Positions 16,698-26,188 of a stretch of DNA of 64,000 nt are shown here, piece by piece. The translations under genes were made by a program, and so were the position numbers. Where the stretch lies: NCBI RefSeq assembly GCF_002272745.1, contig NZ_NPBD01000002.1:1-64000 (forward strand). The letters run 5' to 3'. The notes beneath the pieces are model-generated. The model did not search any database. It was not told where the DNA came from and was given only the letters and a program-made list of their open reading frames with translations. The DNA is from Terribacillus saccharophilus. GTDB taxonomy: Bacteria; Bacillota; Bacilli; Bacillales; Amphibacillaceae. Numbering within the stretch: position 1 is the stretch's first letter; each line of letters begins with the position of its first letter.

Positions 16698-17810
16698 ATG
16701 GAAGATACATTGATCCAGATCAGACGGGATTTGCATCGTATACCCGAACTTGGATTCCAGGAAGAAAAGACACAGGCATATTTGCTGGATTACATTCACG
16801 AACTTCCGCAGGAATATTTAGAAATAAAAACATGGCGGACTGGTATTGTCGTAAGAGTGGCCGGGTCCGTCGGATCAAAAACGATCGCTTATCGTACTGA
16901 TATCGATGGATTGCCGATTACGGAAGCCACCGGGCTTCTATATCAATCTGAGCATGAAGGCCGTATGCATGCCTGTGGGCACGATCTGCATATGACAATT
17001 GCTTTAGGTTCATTGACCGCTTGTGCTAAAGATCAGCCTGCACAAAACATCGTATTCATATTTCAGCCTGCAGAGGAAGGTCCGGGAGGAGCTCTGCCGC
17101 TTATGCAAAGCGGTATTTTGAAAGAGTGGTGGCCGGATGAAATATTCGCTCTTCATATTGCTCCGGAGCTGCCAGTAGGCACCGTTTCCTCCAGAGCGGG
17201 TTTGCTATTCGCTAATACAAGCGAGCTTTTCCTTGATTTCAAAGGGAAAGGCGGACATGCTGCATATCCGCATTTGACGAAAGATATGGTTGTTGCGGCT
17301 AGTACCTTTGTAACTAATATGCAGGGGATAGTAGCGCGTAATTTGGATCCATTGCAAAGTGCCGTTATAACAATCGGGAAGATGGAAAGTGGATTTGTGC
17401 AAAATACAATCGCGGAGACTGCTCGCTTAGAAGGAACGATCAGAACGATGGATCCGGAAGCTATTGCCTTGGTGAAGCAGCATATCGAGCAGCAGGCAAG
17501 AGGACTGGAGATCAGCCATAATTGTCAGATTGAAATTGATTATGGTTCGAATTATTACCAGGTGTATAATGACGGAACCAAGGTGGAAGCATTCCAAGGA
17601 GCTATAGCAAAAACGTCTTTGATGTATAAGGAAGCTCCACCGGCAATGACTGGGGAGGATTTTGGCTATATGTTGAAGGAAATTCCCGGCTTTATGTTTT
17701 GGTTAGGAGTCAATTCGCCTTATGGATTGCATCATAGTAAGCTGCAGCCTGATGAAAAGGCATTGGAATATGGAGTCGAAGCCGTTTTAGCTTATATAAA
17801 TCACGCATAA
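16698..17810 (+). CDS. dapL: N-acetyldiaminopimelate deacetylase (M20D family)
   Basis: 370 residues. The M20D metal-binding motif [10 protein letters not shown] supplies the Cys and His ligands; PAEEGPGG carries the catalytic Glu, and HHSKLQPDE the last His. A lid domain sits in the middle. It removes the acetyl group from N-acetyl-LL-diaminopimelate, completing the branch opened by dapH and continued by patA. Its position immediately after dapH distinguishes it from the related aminoacylases and IAA hydrolases. Confidence 0.93.
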   Translation: MEDTLIQIRRDLHRIPELGFQEEKTQAYLLDYIHELPQEYLEIKTWRTGIVVRVAGSVGSKTIAYRTDIDGLPITEATGLLYQSEHEGRMHACGHDLHMTIALGSLTACAKDQPAQNIVFIFQPAEEGPGGALPLMQSGILKEWWPDEIFALHIAPELPVGTVSSRAGLLFANTSELFLDFKGKGGHAAYPHLTKDMVVAASTFVTNMQGIVARNLDPLQSAVITIGKMESGFVQNTIAETARLEGTIRTMDPEAIALVKQHIEQQARGLEISHNCQIEIDYGSNYYQVYNDGTKVEAFQGAIAKTSLMYKEAPPAMTGEDFGYMLKEIPGFMFWLGVNSPYGLHHSKLQPDEKALEYGVEAVLAYINHA

Positions 17811-17811
17811 G

Positions 17812-17846
17812 AAAAGCGCAAAGCTTATTGCTTTGCGCTTTCTACT
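17812..17846. terminator. Bidirectional terminator between dapL and the mscS gene
   Basis: Stem AAAGCGCAAAGC/GCTTTGCGCTTT between convergent genes; it reaches into the last codons of the mscS gene. Confidence 0.85.
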
Positions 17847-18679
17847 TTTCGCTGCAGAAAAACTTGATGTGGATAAGGAATCTCGATTCCTTCTCTGTCG
17901 AAGGCTTCCTTGATTGCCTTTTTCATATCACGTTCTGCTCCGTATTGTTCCATATTGGCTGTATGACCGATGATCCGCAATGTGATTTCAGAGGCTCCCA
18001 GTTCCTCTACACCAATAACATCTGGTCCTTCACGGAAACGTTCGTCATGCTGGAAGGTATCACATATTTCCTGCAGAACCCTGAGAGCATGATCAATATC
18101 ATCTTCATAACTAATGCCGATATCAACCATAGCGCGCATGTTTCCGCGAGAGTGGTTGCTTATTCCGTTGATATTACGGTTCGGGATAAAATTCAACGTA
18201 CCATCGAAGCTTCTCACCTGCGTCGTCCGTAATCCTACTTCCTCTACAACACCATTGTAGCCAGATGTGGTAATAACATCTCCAACTTCAATTTGACGCT
18301 CCAAAAGGATGAAGAATCCAGTCACGATATCACTCACCAAACCTTGAGCACCGAAACCGATGGCAAGTCCGATAATACCAGCTCCTGCTATCAACGGTCC
18401 GATTTGGATTTCGAATACTCCAAATATCATAACAATGAGAAGGAAAATCAAGGTATACCCATATGTATTGATAAGCAATTTCTCTAAAGTTATCATTCTG
18501 CTTGTTGAAATACGCTGTTTGGAACTTGCTTTATTCAAGCTGGTACTTATCAGTTTTTTTCCGACAGCTCGCAATACGAAATAACCGATTACGATAAGCA
18601 GCAGCTGCAGGCCGATTGACACGGATTTTTCGATTAAGCCATCGTAGTTGAATTGTAGTCCGTCTGTTAGAAAGTTCAT
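17825..18679 (-). CDS. ykuT: Small-conductance mechanosensitive channel (MscS/YkuT)
   Basis: 284 residues. Three membrane segments are followed by the pore helix with the MscS signature AIGFGAQGLVSDIVTGFFILLE, a beta domain (GDVITTSGYNGVVEEVGLRTTQVRS), and an alpha/beta C-terminal domain. MscS channels open under membrane tension to release solutes on osmotic downshock. The start at 18679 has AAAGGAGA 8 bases upstream; the longer frame to 18754 runs into the ykuU leader. In B. subtilis ykuT is also next to ykuU. Confidence 0.92.
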   Translation of the reverse strand: MNFLTDGLQFNYDGLIEKSVSIGLQLLLIVIGYFVLRAVGKKLISTSLNKASSKQRISTSRMITLEKLLINTYGYTLIFLLIVMIFGVFEIQIGPLIAGAGIIGLAIGFGAQGLVSDIVTGFFILLERQIEVGDVITTSGYNGVVEEVGLRTTQVRSFDGTLNFIPNRNINGISNHSRGNMRAMVDIGISYEDDIDHALRVLQEICDTFQHDERFREGPDVIGVEELGASEITLRIIGHTANMEQYGAERDMKKAIKEAFDREGIEIPYPHQVFLQRKVESAKQ

Positions 18680-18806
18680 ACCATGTCTCCTTTTACAATT
18701 TTCTGCTCCTAGGAGAGTTCCCGGAATAGTCAAAGATGAAACGCTCTGTAACACATGCTGCTTCTATGCATATAGTGACACAGGTATAAATGAAGGGGGA
18801 GAGCCC

Positions 18807-19352
18807 ATGATCGGAAGTGTTGCACCTCAGTTCGAGCTGCCAGCTGTCATGCCTGATGGTAAGACGGCAACCATCAGCTTGAAACAGAATACGAAGAAAT
18901 GGCTAGTGCTCTTTTTTTATCCTCGTGATTTCAGTACAGTTTGTCCTACCGAATTGAATGATTTAGCAGATCAGATTAATACGGTACGTGAATTAAATGC
19001 TGAGGTAGTTGCAATTTCTACAGATAGTCTCATGTCTCACGCTGCATGGCAGAAAATACCTCGGGAGCAGAATGGCATTCAGCATATCACCTATCCGCTA
19101 GCTTCGGATTTCACGGGTGACGTGTCACAAGCTTACGGTGTGCTGGAGGGGAAAAGCTACACATCTGTACGAGCTACGATTATCGTCAATCCAGAAGGCG
19201 AGATTTGTTATTATTTAATGCATGCTGATTTGGTAGGGAGAGAGACGTCAGAATTGCTGCGTGTATTGGAGGCTCTTCAAACAGGAGAAGCATGTGGTGT
19301 GAATTGGCAGCCTGGTGATGAGGTGCTTGAGAGGGAGGATGCTCCATTATGA
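18807..19352 (+). CDS. ykuU: Two-cysteine peroxiredoxin YkuU
   Basis: 181 residues. The peroxidatic cysteine is Cys46 in DFSTVCPTE, and the resolving cysteine is probably Cys163 in EACGVNW, so it is a typical 2-Cys AhpC/Prx1-type enzyme that reduces peroxides. The true start at 18807 has AAGGGGGAGA upstream; the frame is open further upstream into the divergent mscS gene, but without a ribosome site. The stop codon overlaps the ykuV start by four bases, and the pairing with a thioredoxin-fold protein suggests its electron donor. Confidence 0.93.
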   Translation: MIGSVAPQFELPAVMPDGKTATISLKQNTKKWLVLFFYPRDFSTVCPTELNDLADQINTVRELNAEVVAISTDSLMSHAAWQKIPREQNGIQHITYPLASDFTGDVSQAYGVLEGKSYTSVRATIIVNPEGEICYYLMHADLVGRETSELLRVLEALQTGEACGVNWQPGDEVLEREDAPL

Positions 19353-19780
19353 TGCCACAACTACCAGATGCAATTGACCAGCAGGCATCAAATTGGCTTT
19401 ATCCACCTCAGCAAATAGCCGGCGGTCGGCCATTAATCATTTACTTTTGGTCTGTTAGCTGTACAATCTGTAAAGAAAAAATGCCTGTTTTTCTGGATTT
19501 CGCAAAACACGAAAGACAGTTTTTTGACATTCTATTAGTTCATGTTCCTCGCTCAACATCGGACCTAGATATACAAGTAATACATGACTATTTGCTTCAA
19601 AAGAATATAGATCTGCCTGTCTATCTCGATCAAAGACATCAGATGAAGAATACATTCAGAGTACAAAAACTGCCTTGCATTGTCTTACTGGACAGAAAGG
19701 GCAGGGTACGACATTTACAGTCTGGCGGTAATTTCACGACAATGCTGACAAATCAGCTAGATGCGATAAGATACAGTTAA
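19349..19780 (+). CDS. ykuV: Thiol-disulfide oxidoreductase YkuV
   Basis: 143 residues with a thioredoxin fold and active site Cys38-Thr-Ile-Cys41 in WSVSCTICKEKMP. The cis-proline loop reads KLPCIVLL and contains an additional cysteine. No signal peptide or anchor, so it acts in the cytosol, probably reducing the YkuU peroxiredoxin with which it is translationally coupled (ATGA overlap). The TIC dipeptide differs from the CGPC of thioredoxin and resembles ResA/TlpA-like proteins. Confidence 0.9.
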   Translation: MMPQLPDAIDQQASNWLYPPQQIAGGRPLIIYFWSVSCTICKEKMPVFLDFAKHERQFFDILLVHVPRSTSDLDIQVIHDYLLQKNIDLPVYLDQRHQMKNTFRVQKLPCIVLLDRKGRVRHLQSGGNFTTMLTNQLDAIRYS

Positions 19781-19846
19781 GCAGACTTTCTACTTATAAG
19801 TGATTCATGGTAAGCTTGCTCTATCAGAGCATAAAGGATGATCGAT

Positions 19847-21016
19847 ATGAGCAAGCTGCTATACAGAGAAGACGCGTTTTGTGAGAAGTGGGAGACGGAA
19901 GTTGACGATACATATGAAAAAGATGGACTCTATTATGTTTCACTAAAAGAAACGGCATTTTACCCTGGTGGGGGCGGGCAGCCTGCAGATCGAGGTACAA
20001 TAGCCGATTTGGAAGTCAAAGTTATTGAAAGCAAGGATGCTGTGCCATACTACGGTTTGGAGTCCAGCATCAAAGGAAAGGTCGAATGCCGGATAGAATG
20101 GGATTATCGCTTCGATTTAATGCAGCAGCATACCGGACAGCATCTTCTTTCTGCTGCTTTTCGTCTCGTTTTAGATCGACCAACAATCGGATTTCATTTA
20201 GGACAGGAAGCTGTGACAATTGATTTATCTGGTGACAAACTGACAGAAGCTGAACTGCAATTAACAGAACAAAAGGTAAATGAACTAATCTATGATAACC
20301 GTCTGGTTACCAGCTACTATGTGACAGCTGCACAGCTAGCCGAACTGCCTGTTGTCAAGCAGCCATCTGTAACAGAAGACGTTCGAATTGTTGAAATTGA
20401 TGGAGTGGAATACAATCCTTGCGGCGGTACTCATGTCTTATCAACTGGTCAAATAGGGTTGATCAAAATCCTTAAAACAGAAAAACAAAAGCAGGGACAG
20501 CGTATTTATTTCCAATGCGGTAAGCGCGCCTTAGAAACTACTAGAAATATGTTTAGCATTGTGGAAAAAGCTGCAGACCAATTCCAAACAAATAGCCAGG
20601 AAGTTCTCGACAGGATTCAGAAACAAGCAGCTGATTTGCAATCCGCTGTCAAAAAAGCGGAAGAGCTGGAAGTAAGACTTGAAGAATTAGAATTAAAAGA
20701 GCTCATCCAGACAAAAGCTCCAATTGCAACTCGTTGTTATGAAGGGAAAAATGTTAAGGCTTTGCAGCGAATGGCAGCCAAGCTGCTCGAAGCAGGCAAG
20801 GAGTTTGTCATATTGTCAGATTCTGCTGAACGAAAACTTGTATTAACGCACAATTTAGATGAATTCCATAGCGGAAATCTATTCCGTACATCCCTCTCTG
20901 ATTTTGGAGGTAAGGGTGGCGGAAGTGCTCAGATGGCACAAGCTAGTTTTCAACAGACAGAGGATTTGGAGCGATATGTACGATTCCTGCAAGAGCATTA
21001 TCGAAGCATCGTGTAA
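19847..21016 (+). CDS. AlaX-type alanyl-tRNA editing protein with DHHA1 domain
   Basis: 389 residues. It has the editing-domain zinc motifs HTGQH and CGGTH, preceded by FYPGGGGQPAD, and a C-terminal DHHA1 domain with GGKGGGSAQMAQA. It lacks the aminoacylation part of AlaRS, so it is a free-standing trans-editor that hydrolyses Ser-tRNA(Ala), and possibly Gly-tRNA(Ala). A coiled coil (about 245-290) links the two domains. The start at 19847 has AAAGGA 8 bases upstream, better than the ATG at 19838. It stands alone before a terminator. Confidence 0.9.
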   Translation: MSKLLYREDAFCEKWETEVDDTYEKDGLYYVSLKETAFYPGGGGQPADRGTIADLEVKVIESKDAVPYYGLESSIKGKVECRIEWDYRFDLMQQHTGQHLLSAAFRLVLDRPTIGFHLGQEAVTIDLSGDKLTEAELQLTEQKVNELIYDNRLVTSYYVTAAQLAELPVVKQPSVTEDVRIVEIDGVEYNPCGGTHVLSTGQIGLIKILKTEKQKQGQRIYFQCGKRALETTRNMFSIVEKAADQFQTNSQEVLDRIQKQAADLQSAVKKAEELEVRLEELELKELIQTKAPIATRCYEGKNVKALQRMAAKLLEAGKEFVILSDSAERKLVLTHNLDEFHSGNLFRTSLSDFGGKGGGSAQMAQASFQQTEDLERYVRFLQEHYRSIV

Positions 21017-21031
21017 ACGATGCTTTTTTTA
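21005..21031 (+). terminator. Terminator of the AlaX-like gene
   Basis: AGCATCG/CGATGCT stem with the stop codon in the loop, followed by eight T. Confidence 0.85.
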
Positions 21032-21139
21032 TTTAACATAAATTCAAACTTTTTTAAATAATCGTTAATTTAAGCTGGTAAATTAGTTCGGAACCCGATA
21101 TATTAGAACATGCGACTAATCTTGGAGGGGGAGAAGGGT

Positions 21140-22894
21140 TTGCATATATTCAAGAAATTGAAGGACTTTTATTGGCCATACCGGCGCAACTTCTACTTAT
21201 CGCTTCTATTCATCGCCATTGTGACAGCCATTACAGTTGTTTATCCAATCATGTTACAAATTACGATTGATGACGTAGTTCTGGGTAATCAGTACAATCT
21301 TATTCCGATTATCTCAGCTGGATTCGTCTTATTAATGATTATTAAAGGGATAGCCAATTTCCTGCAGCAGTATCTGGGTGATTTATTCGGAGTTCAAACT
21401 GTTTTCCGGATGCGGAACAGTCTTTACCAGAAGCTGCAGAGACTGAGCTTTACGTATTATGATAATGCGCGCACTGGAGATCTGATGTCCAGACTGACAG
21501 CAGATGTAGAGGGTATCCGTTTTTTTCTGTCGGCAGGGGTAGGGCAATTCCTGCGAGTTGTTTTGTTGATTGTGATCAGCCTTGCTGTGATGTTCGCTTA
21601 TTCCATTCCGCTGGCACTTGTTACGATGATTTCCATGCCGTTTTTAGCTGTGGTTGTCTATCGTTTCGATCGGCGTGTGCATCCTGCTTTCCGTAATATC
21701 AGAACTTCCCTTGGGGTGCTTAATACTCGGGTACAGGAAAATATCAGCGGAATGAATACTGTTAAATCTTTATCACGTGAGGAATTTGAGATTGATCGGT
21801 TCACAGATAATAATTCCACCTACCGTGATAACTATATTTTCACATCCAAGGTGTGGGCGAAATTCTTCCCACTCATGGAATTGATCGGCAATATTTGTAT
21901 GGTGGTTCTCATCTCTTATGGAGGGTATCTTGTGATTTCTGGGCAGCTTGAATTAGGCGCACTTGTCGCATTCTTCAGCCTTGTCTCATATATCCTCGGC
22001 CCGCTAGCGAATCTTGGATTCATTATCAATATGTTCTCTCAAGCGAAAGCTTCGGGAGAAAGGCTGCTGGAAGTTCTAGAAGCGAAAGAGGATATTAAAC
22101 AGCTGGAACAGCCAATCAGCACGAGACAAATAAGCGGGCATGTAACCTTTGACAGGGTTTCGCTTCAATATACCAAGGATGATGATTTGGCTCTGAAGGA
22201 TATCAGCTTCGATGCACCACCAGGAAAAATCATTGGACTCGTGGGCGGTACCGGATCAGGAAAGACGAGTATAACCCAGTTAATGACTCGTTTTTATGAA
22301 CCTACATCAGGCGATATCTACATAGATGGCAAGCCTGTACAGGATTATGATTTAAGAACGCTGAGACAGCACATCGGCTTCGTACTACAAGAGGCATTTC
22401 TCTTCTCGACGACAATTAAGGAGAACATTGCATACGGAAATCCGGATAATGTCAGCTTCGAGCAAATAGTGGATGCAGCCAAACGTGCGCAGGCCCATGA
22501 CTTTATCATGGAATTGCCTGATCAGTACGATACGCTGCTTGGTGAACGAGGAATGGGTCTGTCTGGAGGTCAGAAACAGCGAATTGCAATTGCACGGGCA
22601 CTGCTGATCGATCCAAGCATTTTGATTTTAGATGATGCGACGAGTGCTGTTGATATGCAGACAGAAGTGCAGATACAGAAAGCTCTGAAAGAAGTAATGA
22701 AAAACCGTACAACGTTCATTATCGCGCACCGTATTTCATCTGTTAAACATGCTGATGAGATTCTTGTATTGGATGAAGGAGAAATTGCTGAACGAGGGAC
22801 ACACGATTACCTGCTGCGTAATGGCGGCTTATACCAGCGTATTTATGATATTCAGTATCAGGATCAAAAAGCAATCATGCGCTCAGCGCAGTAA
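21140..22894 (+). CDS. ABC exporter half-transporter, degenerate-site subunit
   Basis: About 584 residues: six membrane helices (to about 310), then a nucleotide-binding domain with Walker A GGTGSGKTS (about 368), signature LSGGQKQR (about 473), Walker B ILILDDATSAVD and switch IAHRISS. The catalytic Glu after Walker B is Asp, marking the degenerate site of a heterodimeric type IV exporter. TTG 21140 is proposed as start because GGAGGGGGAG precedes it; the ATG at 21110 has no site. Its partner begins 13 bases downstream, matching the YfiB/YfiC or BmrC/BmrD arrangement. Substrate unknown. Confidence 0.85.
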   Translation: MHIFKKLKDFYWPYRRNFYLSLLFIAIVTAITVVYPIMLQITIDDVVLGNQYNLIPIISAGFVLLMIIKGIANFLQQYLGDLFGVQTVFRMRNSLYQKLQRLSFTYYDNARTGDLMSRLTADVEGIRFFLSAGVGQFLRVVLLIVISLAVMFAYSIPLALVTMISMPFLAVVVYRFDRRVHPAFRNIRTSLGVLNTRVQENISGMNTVKSLSREEFEIDRFTDNNSTYRDNYIFTSKVWAKFFPLMELIGNICMVVLISYGGYLVISGQLELGALVAFFSLVSYILGPLANLGFIINMFSQAKASGERLLEVLEAKEDIKQLEQPISTRQISGHVTFDRVSLQYTKDDDLALKDISFDAPPGKIIGLVGGTGSGKTSITQLMTRFYEPTSGDIYIDGKPVQDYDLRTLRQHIGFVLQEAFLFSTTIKENIAYGNPDNVSFEQIVDAAKRAQAHDFIMELPDQYDTLLGERGMGLSGGQKQRIAIARALLIDPSILILDDATSAVDMQTEVQIQKALKEVMKNRTTFIIAHRISSVKHADEILVLDEGEIAERGTHDYLLRNGGLYQRIYDIQYQDQKAIMRSAQ

Positions 22895-22906
22895 GGAGGG
22901 GAGCCT

Positions 22907-24727
22907 ATGGAAAACCTGCAATACAATAAGAAAAAGCACACAAAAAGATTTCATTATTCACAGGATCAGGCGATGGAGAAGCCTTTCGACTGGGCACAAA
23001 TCAGGCGGCTGCTTGGTTTTATGAAACCATATAGCAGAACACTGTTGCCTGGATCGATTGTTACGATGCTGCTCTCCACACTTATACGTTTGCTCATTCC
23101 GATTCTTATCGGTAAAGTTGCGATTGATATGGCCATCTCATCAGGGGACACCCGCTTCCTTATCTATTTGGTAGCTGTTATCGGAGTGCTGTATGTGCTT
23201 AACTATGTGGCTAATATACTGCGAATCAAATGGGTGAACATCCTTGGACAGCATGTCATTTTTGATTTACGAAAAACATTGTTCAGTCATATCCAGCATC
23301 TTTCGCATCGTTTTTTCGATACCCGATCCGCAGGTTCCATACTTGTGCGGGTTCTTAATGATATTAACTCCCTACAAGAGCTGTTCACGAATGGAATTAT
23401 CAATCTGTTAACCGATTCCGTCATGCTGATCGGTATCATAGCCATCTTGTTCTTCCTCAGCCCGAAGCTGGCACTGGCAGTTCTTATCATTTTGCCACTT
23501 ATGTTCTTCATCTCAACAAGGCTTAGGAGAAGCATTAGACGTTCCTGGCAGCAAGTAAGAATGCAAAAATCACGCATGAATTCACATTTGAACGAAGCGA
23601 TTCAAGGCATCCGTGTGACGCAGTCTTATGCCCAGGAGCCGGAAAACACAGATTATTTCGAAGCGCTTAACCGGGATAACTTCGAAAGTGAACGAATTGC
23701 GACGAAAAAGAGTGCGTATTTCGGTCCTTTCGTAGAACTGAGTAATGCTGTCGGTACAGTTATCCTAATTGCATATGGTGCTCATTTGATTCTGTCGGAC
23801 CAAATTGAGATTGGAACTTTCGTTACTTTTGCTTTCTTCTTAGGGATGTTTTGGGAGCCAATCTCCCGTTTAGGCCAAATTTATAATCAGCTGCTTGTAG
23901 CAATGGCATCATCGGAACGTATTTTTGAATTTCTCGATGAAGAACCGAACGTGGAGAATCGGAAGGATGCAAAGCCTCTTCCGAACATAAAAGGGGATAT
24001 ACGGTTCGAGAAGGTTGTATTTGCTTACAACTCTGATCGGATTGCACTTCAAGAAATCGATTTGCATATGGAAGTAGGGCAGACAGTTGCACTCGTCGGT
24101 CATACAGGTTCAGGGAAATCGACGATCGCTAATTTAATCAGCAGATTTTACGATCCCACTGCTGGGGCTGTGAAAATAGATGGCGAGGATTTACGAGATG
24201 TAAGACTTCAGGATGTGAGGCAGCAAATCAGTGTCGTCTTGCAGGATACCTTCGTCTTTTCAGGTACTATCATGGAGAATATCCGTTTTGGTAATCCAGG
24301 AGCAACAGACGAACAAGTGAGGGAAGCTGCACGTATTGTCGGGGCGGATGATTTTATCCAGCGCTTGGCCGATGGATATGAAACAGAAGTGGAAGAACGA
24401 GGCAATATCCTGTCAGCTGGAGAAAGGCAGCTGCTGTCTTTTGCTCGTACTATGCTCGCAGATCCGCGCATCATCATTCTTGATGAAGCAACAGCCAGCA
24501 TTGATACAGAAACTGAGCTGAAAATTCAGCATGCATTGAAAACCTTACTGCAGGGGCGAACAGCTATTATGATTGCGCATCGTCTTTCCACAATCAGGGA
24601 AGCGGATAATATCATTGTACTGGAACAAGGCCGTATCTTAGAGCAAGGCAATCATATGACGCTGATGGATGCGAGAGGCAAGTATTACGAATTGGTAAAA
24701 ACCCAATTTCAATCAGACGAAAAATAA
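22907..24727 (+). CDS. ABC exporter half-transporter, catalytic-site subunit
   Basis: 606 residues. It has a basic N-terminal extension of about 35 residues (KKKHTKRFHYS), six membrane helices, and a nucleotide-binding domain with Walker A GHTGSGKST (about 397), Walker B ILDEATASID with the catalytic Glu, and switch IAHRLSTI. Its signature is LSAGERQ instead of LSGGQ, so it supplies the degenerate half of one site while keeping its own Walker B. This is complementary to the upstream subunit. Shine-Dalgarno AAGGAGGGGAG. Probably a multidrug or lipid exporter; the substrate cannot be told from sequence. Confidence 0.9.
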   Translation: MENLQYNKKKHTKRFHYSQDQAMEKPFDWAQIRRLLGFMKPYSRTLLPGSIVTMLLSTLIRLLIPILIGKVAIDMAISSGDTRFLIYLVAVIGVLYVLNYVANILRIKWVNILGQHVIFDLRKTLFSHIQHLSHRFFDTRSAGSILVRVLNDINSLQELFTNGIINLLTDSVMLIGIIAILFFLSPKLALAVLIILPLMFFISTRLRRSIRRSWQQVRMQKSRMNSHLNEAIQGIRVTQSYAQEPENTDYFEALNRDNFESERIATKKSAYFGPFVELSNAVGTVILIAYGAHLILSDQIEIGTFVTFAFFLGMFWEPISRLGQIYNQLLVAMASSERIFEFLDEEPNVENRKDAKPLPNIKGDIRFEKVVFAYNSDRIALQEIDLHMEVGQTVALVGHTGSGKSTIANLISRFYDPTAGAVKIDGEDLRDVRLQDVRQQISVVLQDTFVFSGTIMENIRFGNPGATDEQVREAARIVGADDFIQRLADGYETEVEERGNILSAGERQLLSFARTMLADPRIIILDEATASIDTETELKIQHALKTLLQGRTAIMIAHRLSTIREADNIIVLEQGRILEQGNHMTLMDARGKYYELVKTQFQSDEK

Positions 24728-24765
24728 GAAAGAGCGTATCTCGCAAGAGGTACGCTCTTTCTTTT
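24726..24765 (+). terminator. Terminator of the ABC exporter operon
   Basis: Stem AAGAAAGAGCGTA/TACGCTCTTTCTT followed by T residues. Confidence 0.85.
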
Positions 24766-24832
24766 GGGTAATTTTATTTTCTCTGGGCATAACAAGAGGA
24801 GCGATTATCTTTACAGAAAGCAGGGATACACA

Positions 24833-26188
24833 TTGTTTGCTTATGATAGTGTCATTTTAGCCCGCATGCTTACTTCGATGACGCTCGTCTTCCATATTAT
24901 CTTCGCGACAATCGGAGTTGGCGTTCCATTGTTGATCAGTGCTGCCGAGTATGTCGGTATCAGGAAGCGAGATCCAAGTTATATTTTACTCGCAAGAAGG
25001 TGGACGCGAGGATTCGTCATTATTGTAGCTGTAGGAGTAGTAACTGGTACAGCAATTGGTCTGCAACTGTTTCTTCTGTGGCCGACATTCATGCAGATAG
25101 CAGGTCATGTCATCAGTTTGCCCCTTTTTATGGAGACTTTTGCATTCTTCTTTGAAGCTATTTTTCTCGGCGCTTATATTTATACGTGGGACCGTTTTAA
25201 AGGACGATATACACATTGGTATCTTTCCTTGCCAGTCATTATTGGCGGTGGGATGAGCGCTGTGTTCATCACAAGTGTGAATGCCTTCATGAATACGCCG
25301 CAAGGGTTCACGCTTGAAGGCAGGACGATCACGTCTGTTGAGCCACTGACGGCGATACTCAATCCGGCCACACCATCGAAGGTCTTCCATGTACTAACTT
25401 CTTCATACATGACGTGCGGAGCCATTCTTGCTGCACTAACAGCATTTTTCATTCTAAAGTACGGCAATAACAAATACTACAAGAAAGCATTGAAGCTGAC
25501 AATGATTGTGACATTGGTCTTCTCCATATTCACAGCCATAGCCGGGGATACATCTGCTAAGTTCCTAGCGACTTATCAGCCCGAAAAGCTAGCAGCGGCT
25601 GAATGGCATTTCGAAACGGAGAAAGGCGCAGATCTTATCCTCTTCGGGAGATTGACAGAAGACAATGAAATCAAGGGAGCAATCCATCTGCCAAAGATTC
25701 TCAGTTTCTTGTCCTTCGGTGATTTCAATAGTGAGGTCATCGGTTTGGATAGGGTCGATGCTGATCTGATACCACCTCTGTGGATACATTATATGTTCGA
25801 TTTGATGGTCACTCTTGGAGCATATAGCATCATGATCAGTATGCTTTTCCTTGTGTTCATGTTTTGGAAAAAAAGAGACCAATATAATAAGTGGTTATTA
25901 CGCGCAATTGTAGTGAATGCACCATTTGCTATGCTTGCTCTCGAATTCGGATGGATTTATGCCGAGGTAGGGCGACAGCCTTGGATCATGCGGGGATACT
26001 TGCGAGTCGCAGAAGGAGCAGTTTCTTCTCCTTATGTGCATTACGCCTTTGCCATGTTCCTAGTTTTATATGTGCTGCTCGGAACATTCGTCACTCTCAT
26101 TCTTGTCAGGCTGTATAAGAAAAATCCGATTCAGAAAGAATGGGAACAGCGATTTCCAGATACATTGTTTGGAGGTGATCAGAGGTGA
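24833..26188 (+). CDS. cydA: Cytochrome bd-type quinol oxidase subunit I
   Basis: 451 residues. It has about nine membrane helices, the early heme-b595/d region (LARMLTSMTLVFHIIFATIG) with its His, and the GRQPW motif near residue 380 (AEVGRQPWIMRG). The Q-loop is short, as in the cyanide-insensitive/YthA type. It oxidises quinol and reduces oxygen to water with high affinity. TTG 24833 is chosen because AGGGA lies 6 bases upstream and family members begin here; earlier in-frame codons fall in the preceding terminator. The stop overlaps cydB by four bases. Confidence 0.92.
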   Translation: MFAYDSVILARMLTSMTLVFHIIFATIGVGVPLLISAAEYVGIRKRDPSYILLARRWTRGFVIIVAVGVVTGTAIGLQLFLLWPTFMQIAGHVISLPLFMETFAFFFEAIFLGAYIYTWDRFKGRYTHWYLSLPVIIGGGMSAVFITSVNAFMNTPQGFTLEGRTITSVEPLTAILNPATPSKVFHVLTSSYMTCGAILAALTAFFILKYGNNKYYKKALKLTMIVTLVFSIFTAIAGDTSAKFLATYQPEKLAAAEWHFETEKGADLILFGRLTEDNEIKGAIHLPKILSFLSFGDFNSEVIGLDRVDADLIPPLWIHYMFDLMVTLGAYSIMISMLFLVFMFWKKRDQYNKWLLRAIVVNAPFAMLALEFGWIYAEVGRQPWIMRGYLRVAEGAVSSPYVHYAFAMFLVLYVLLGTFVTLILVRLYKKNPIQKEWEQRFPDTLFGGDQR

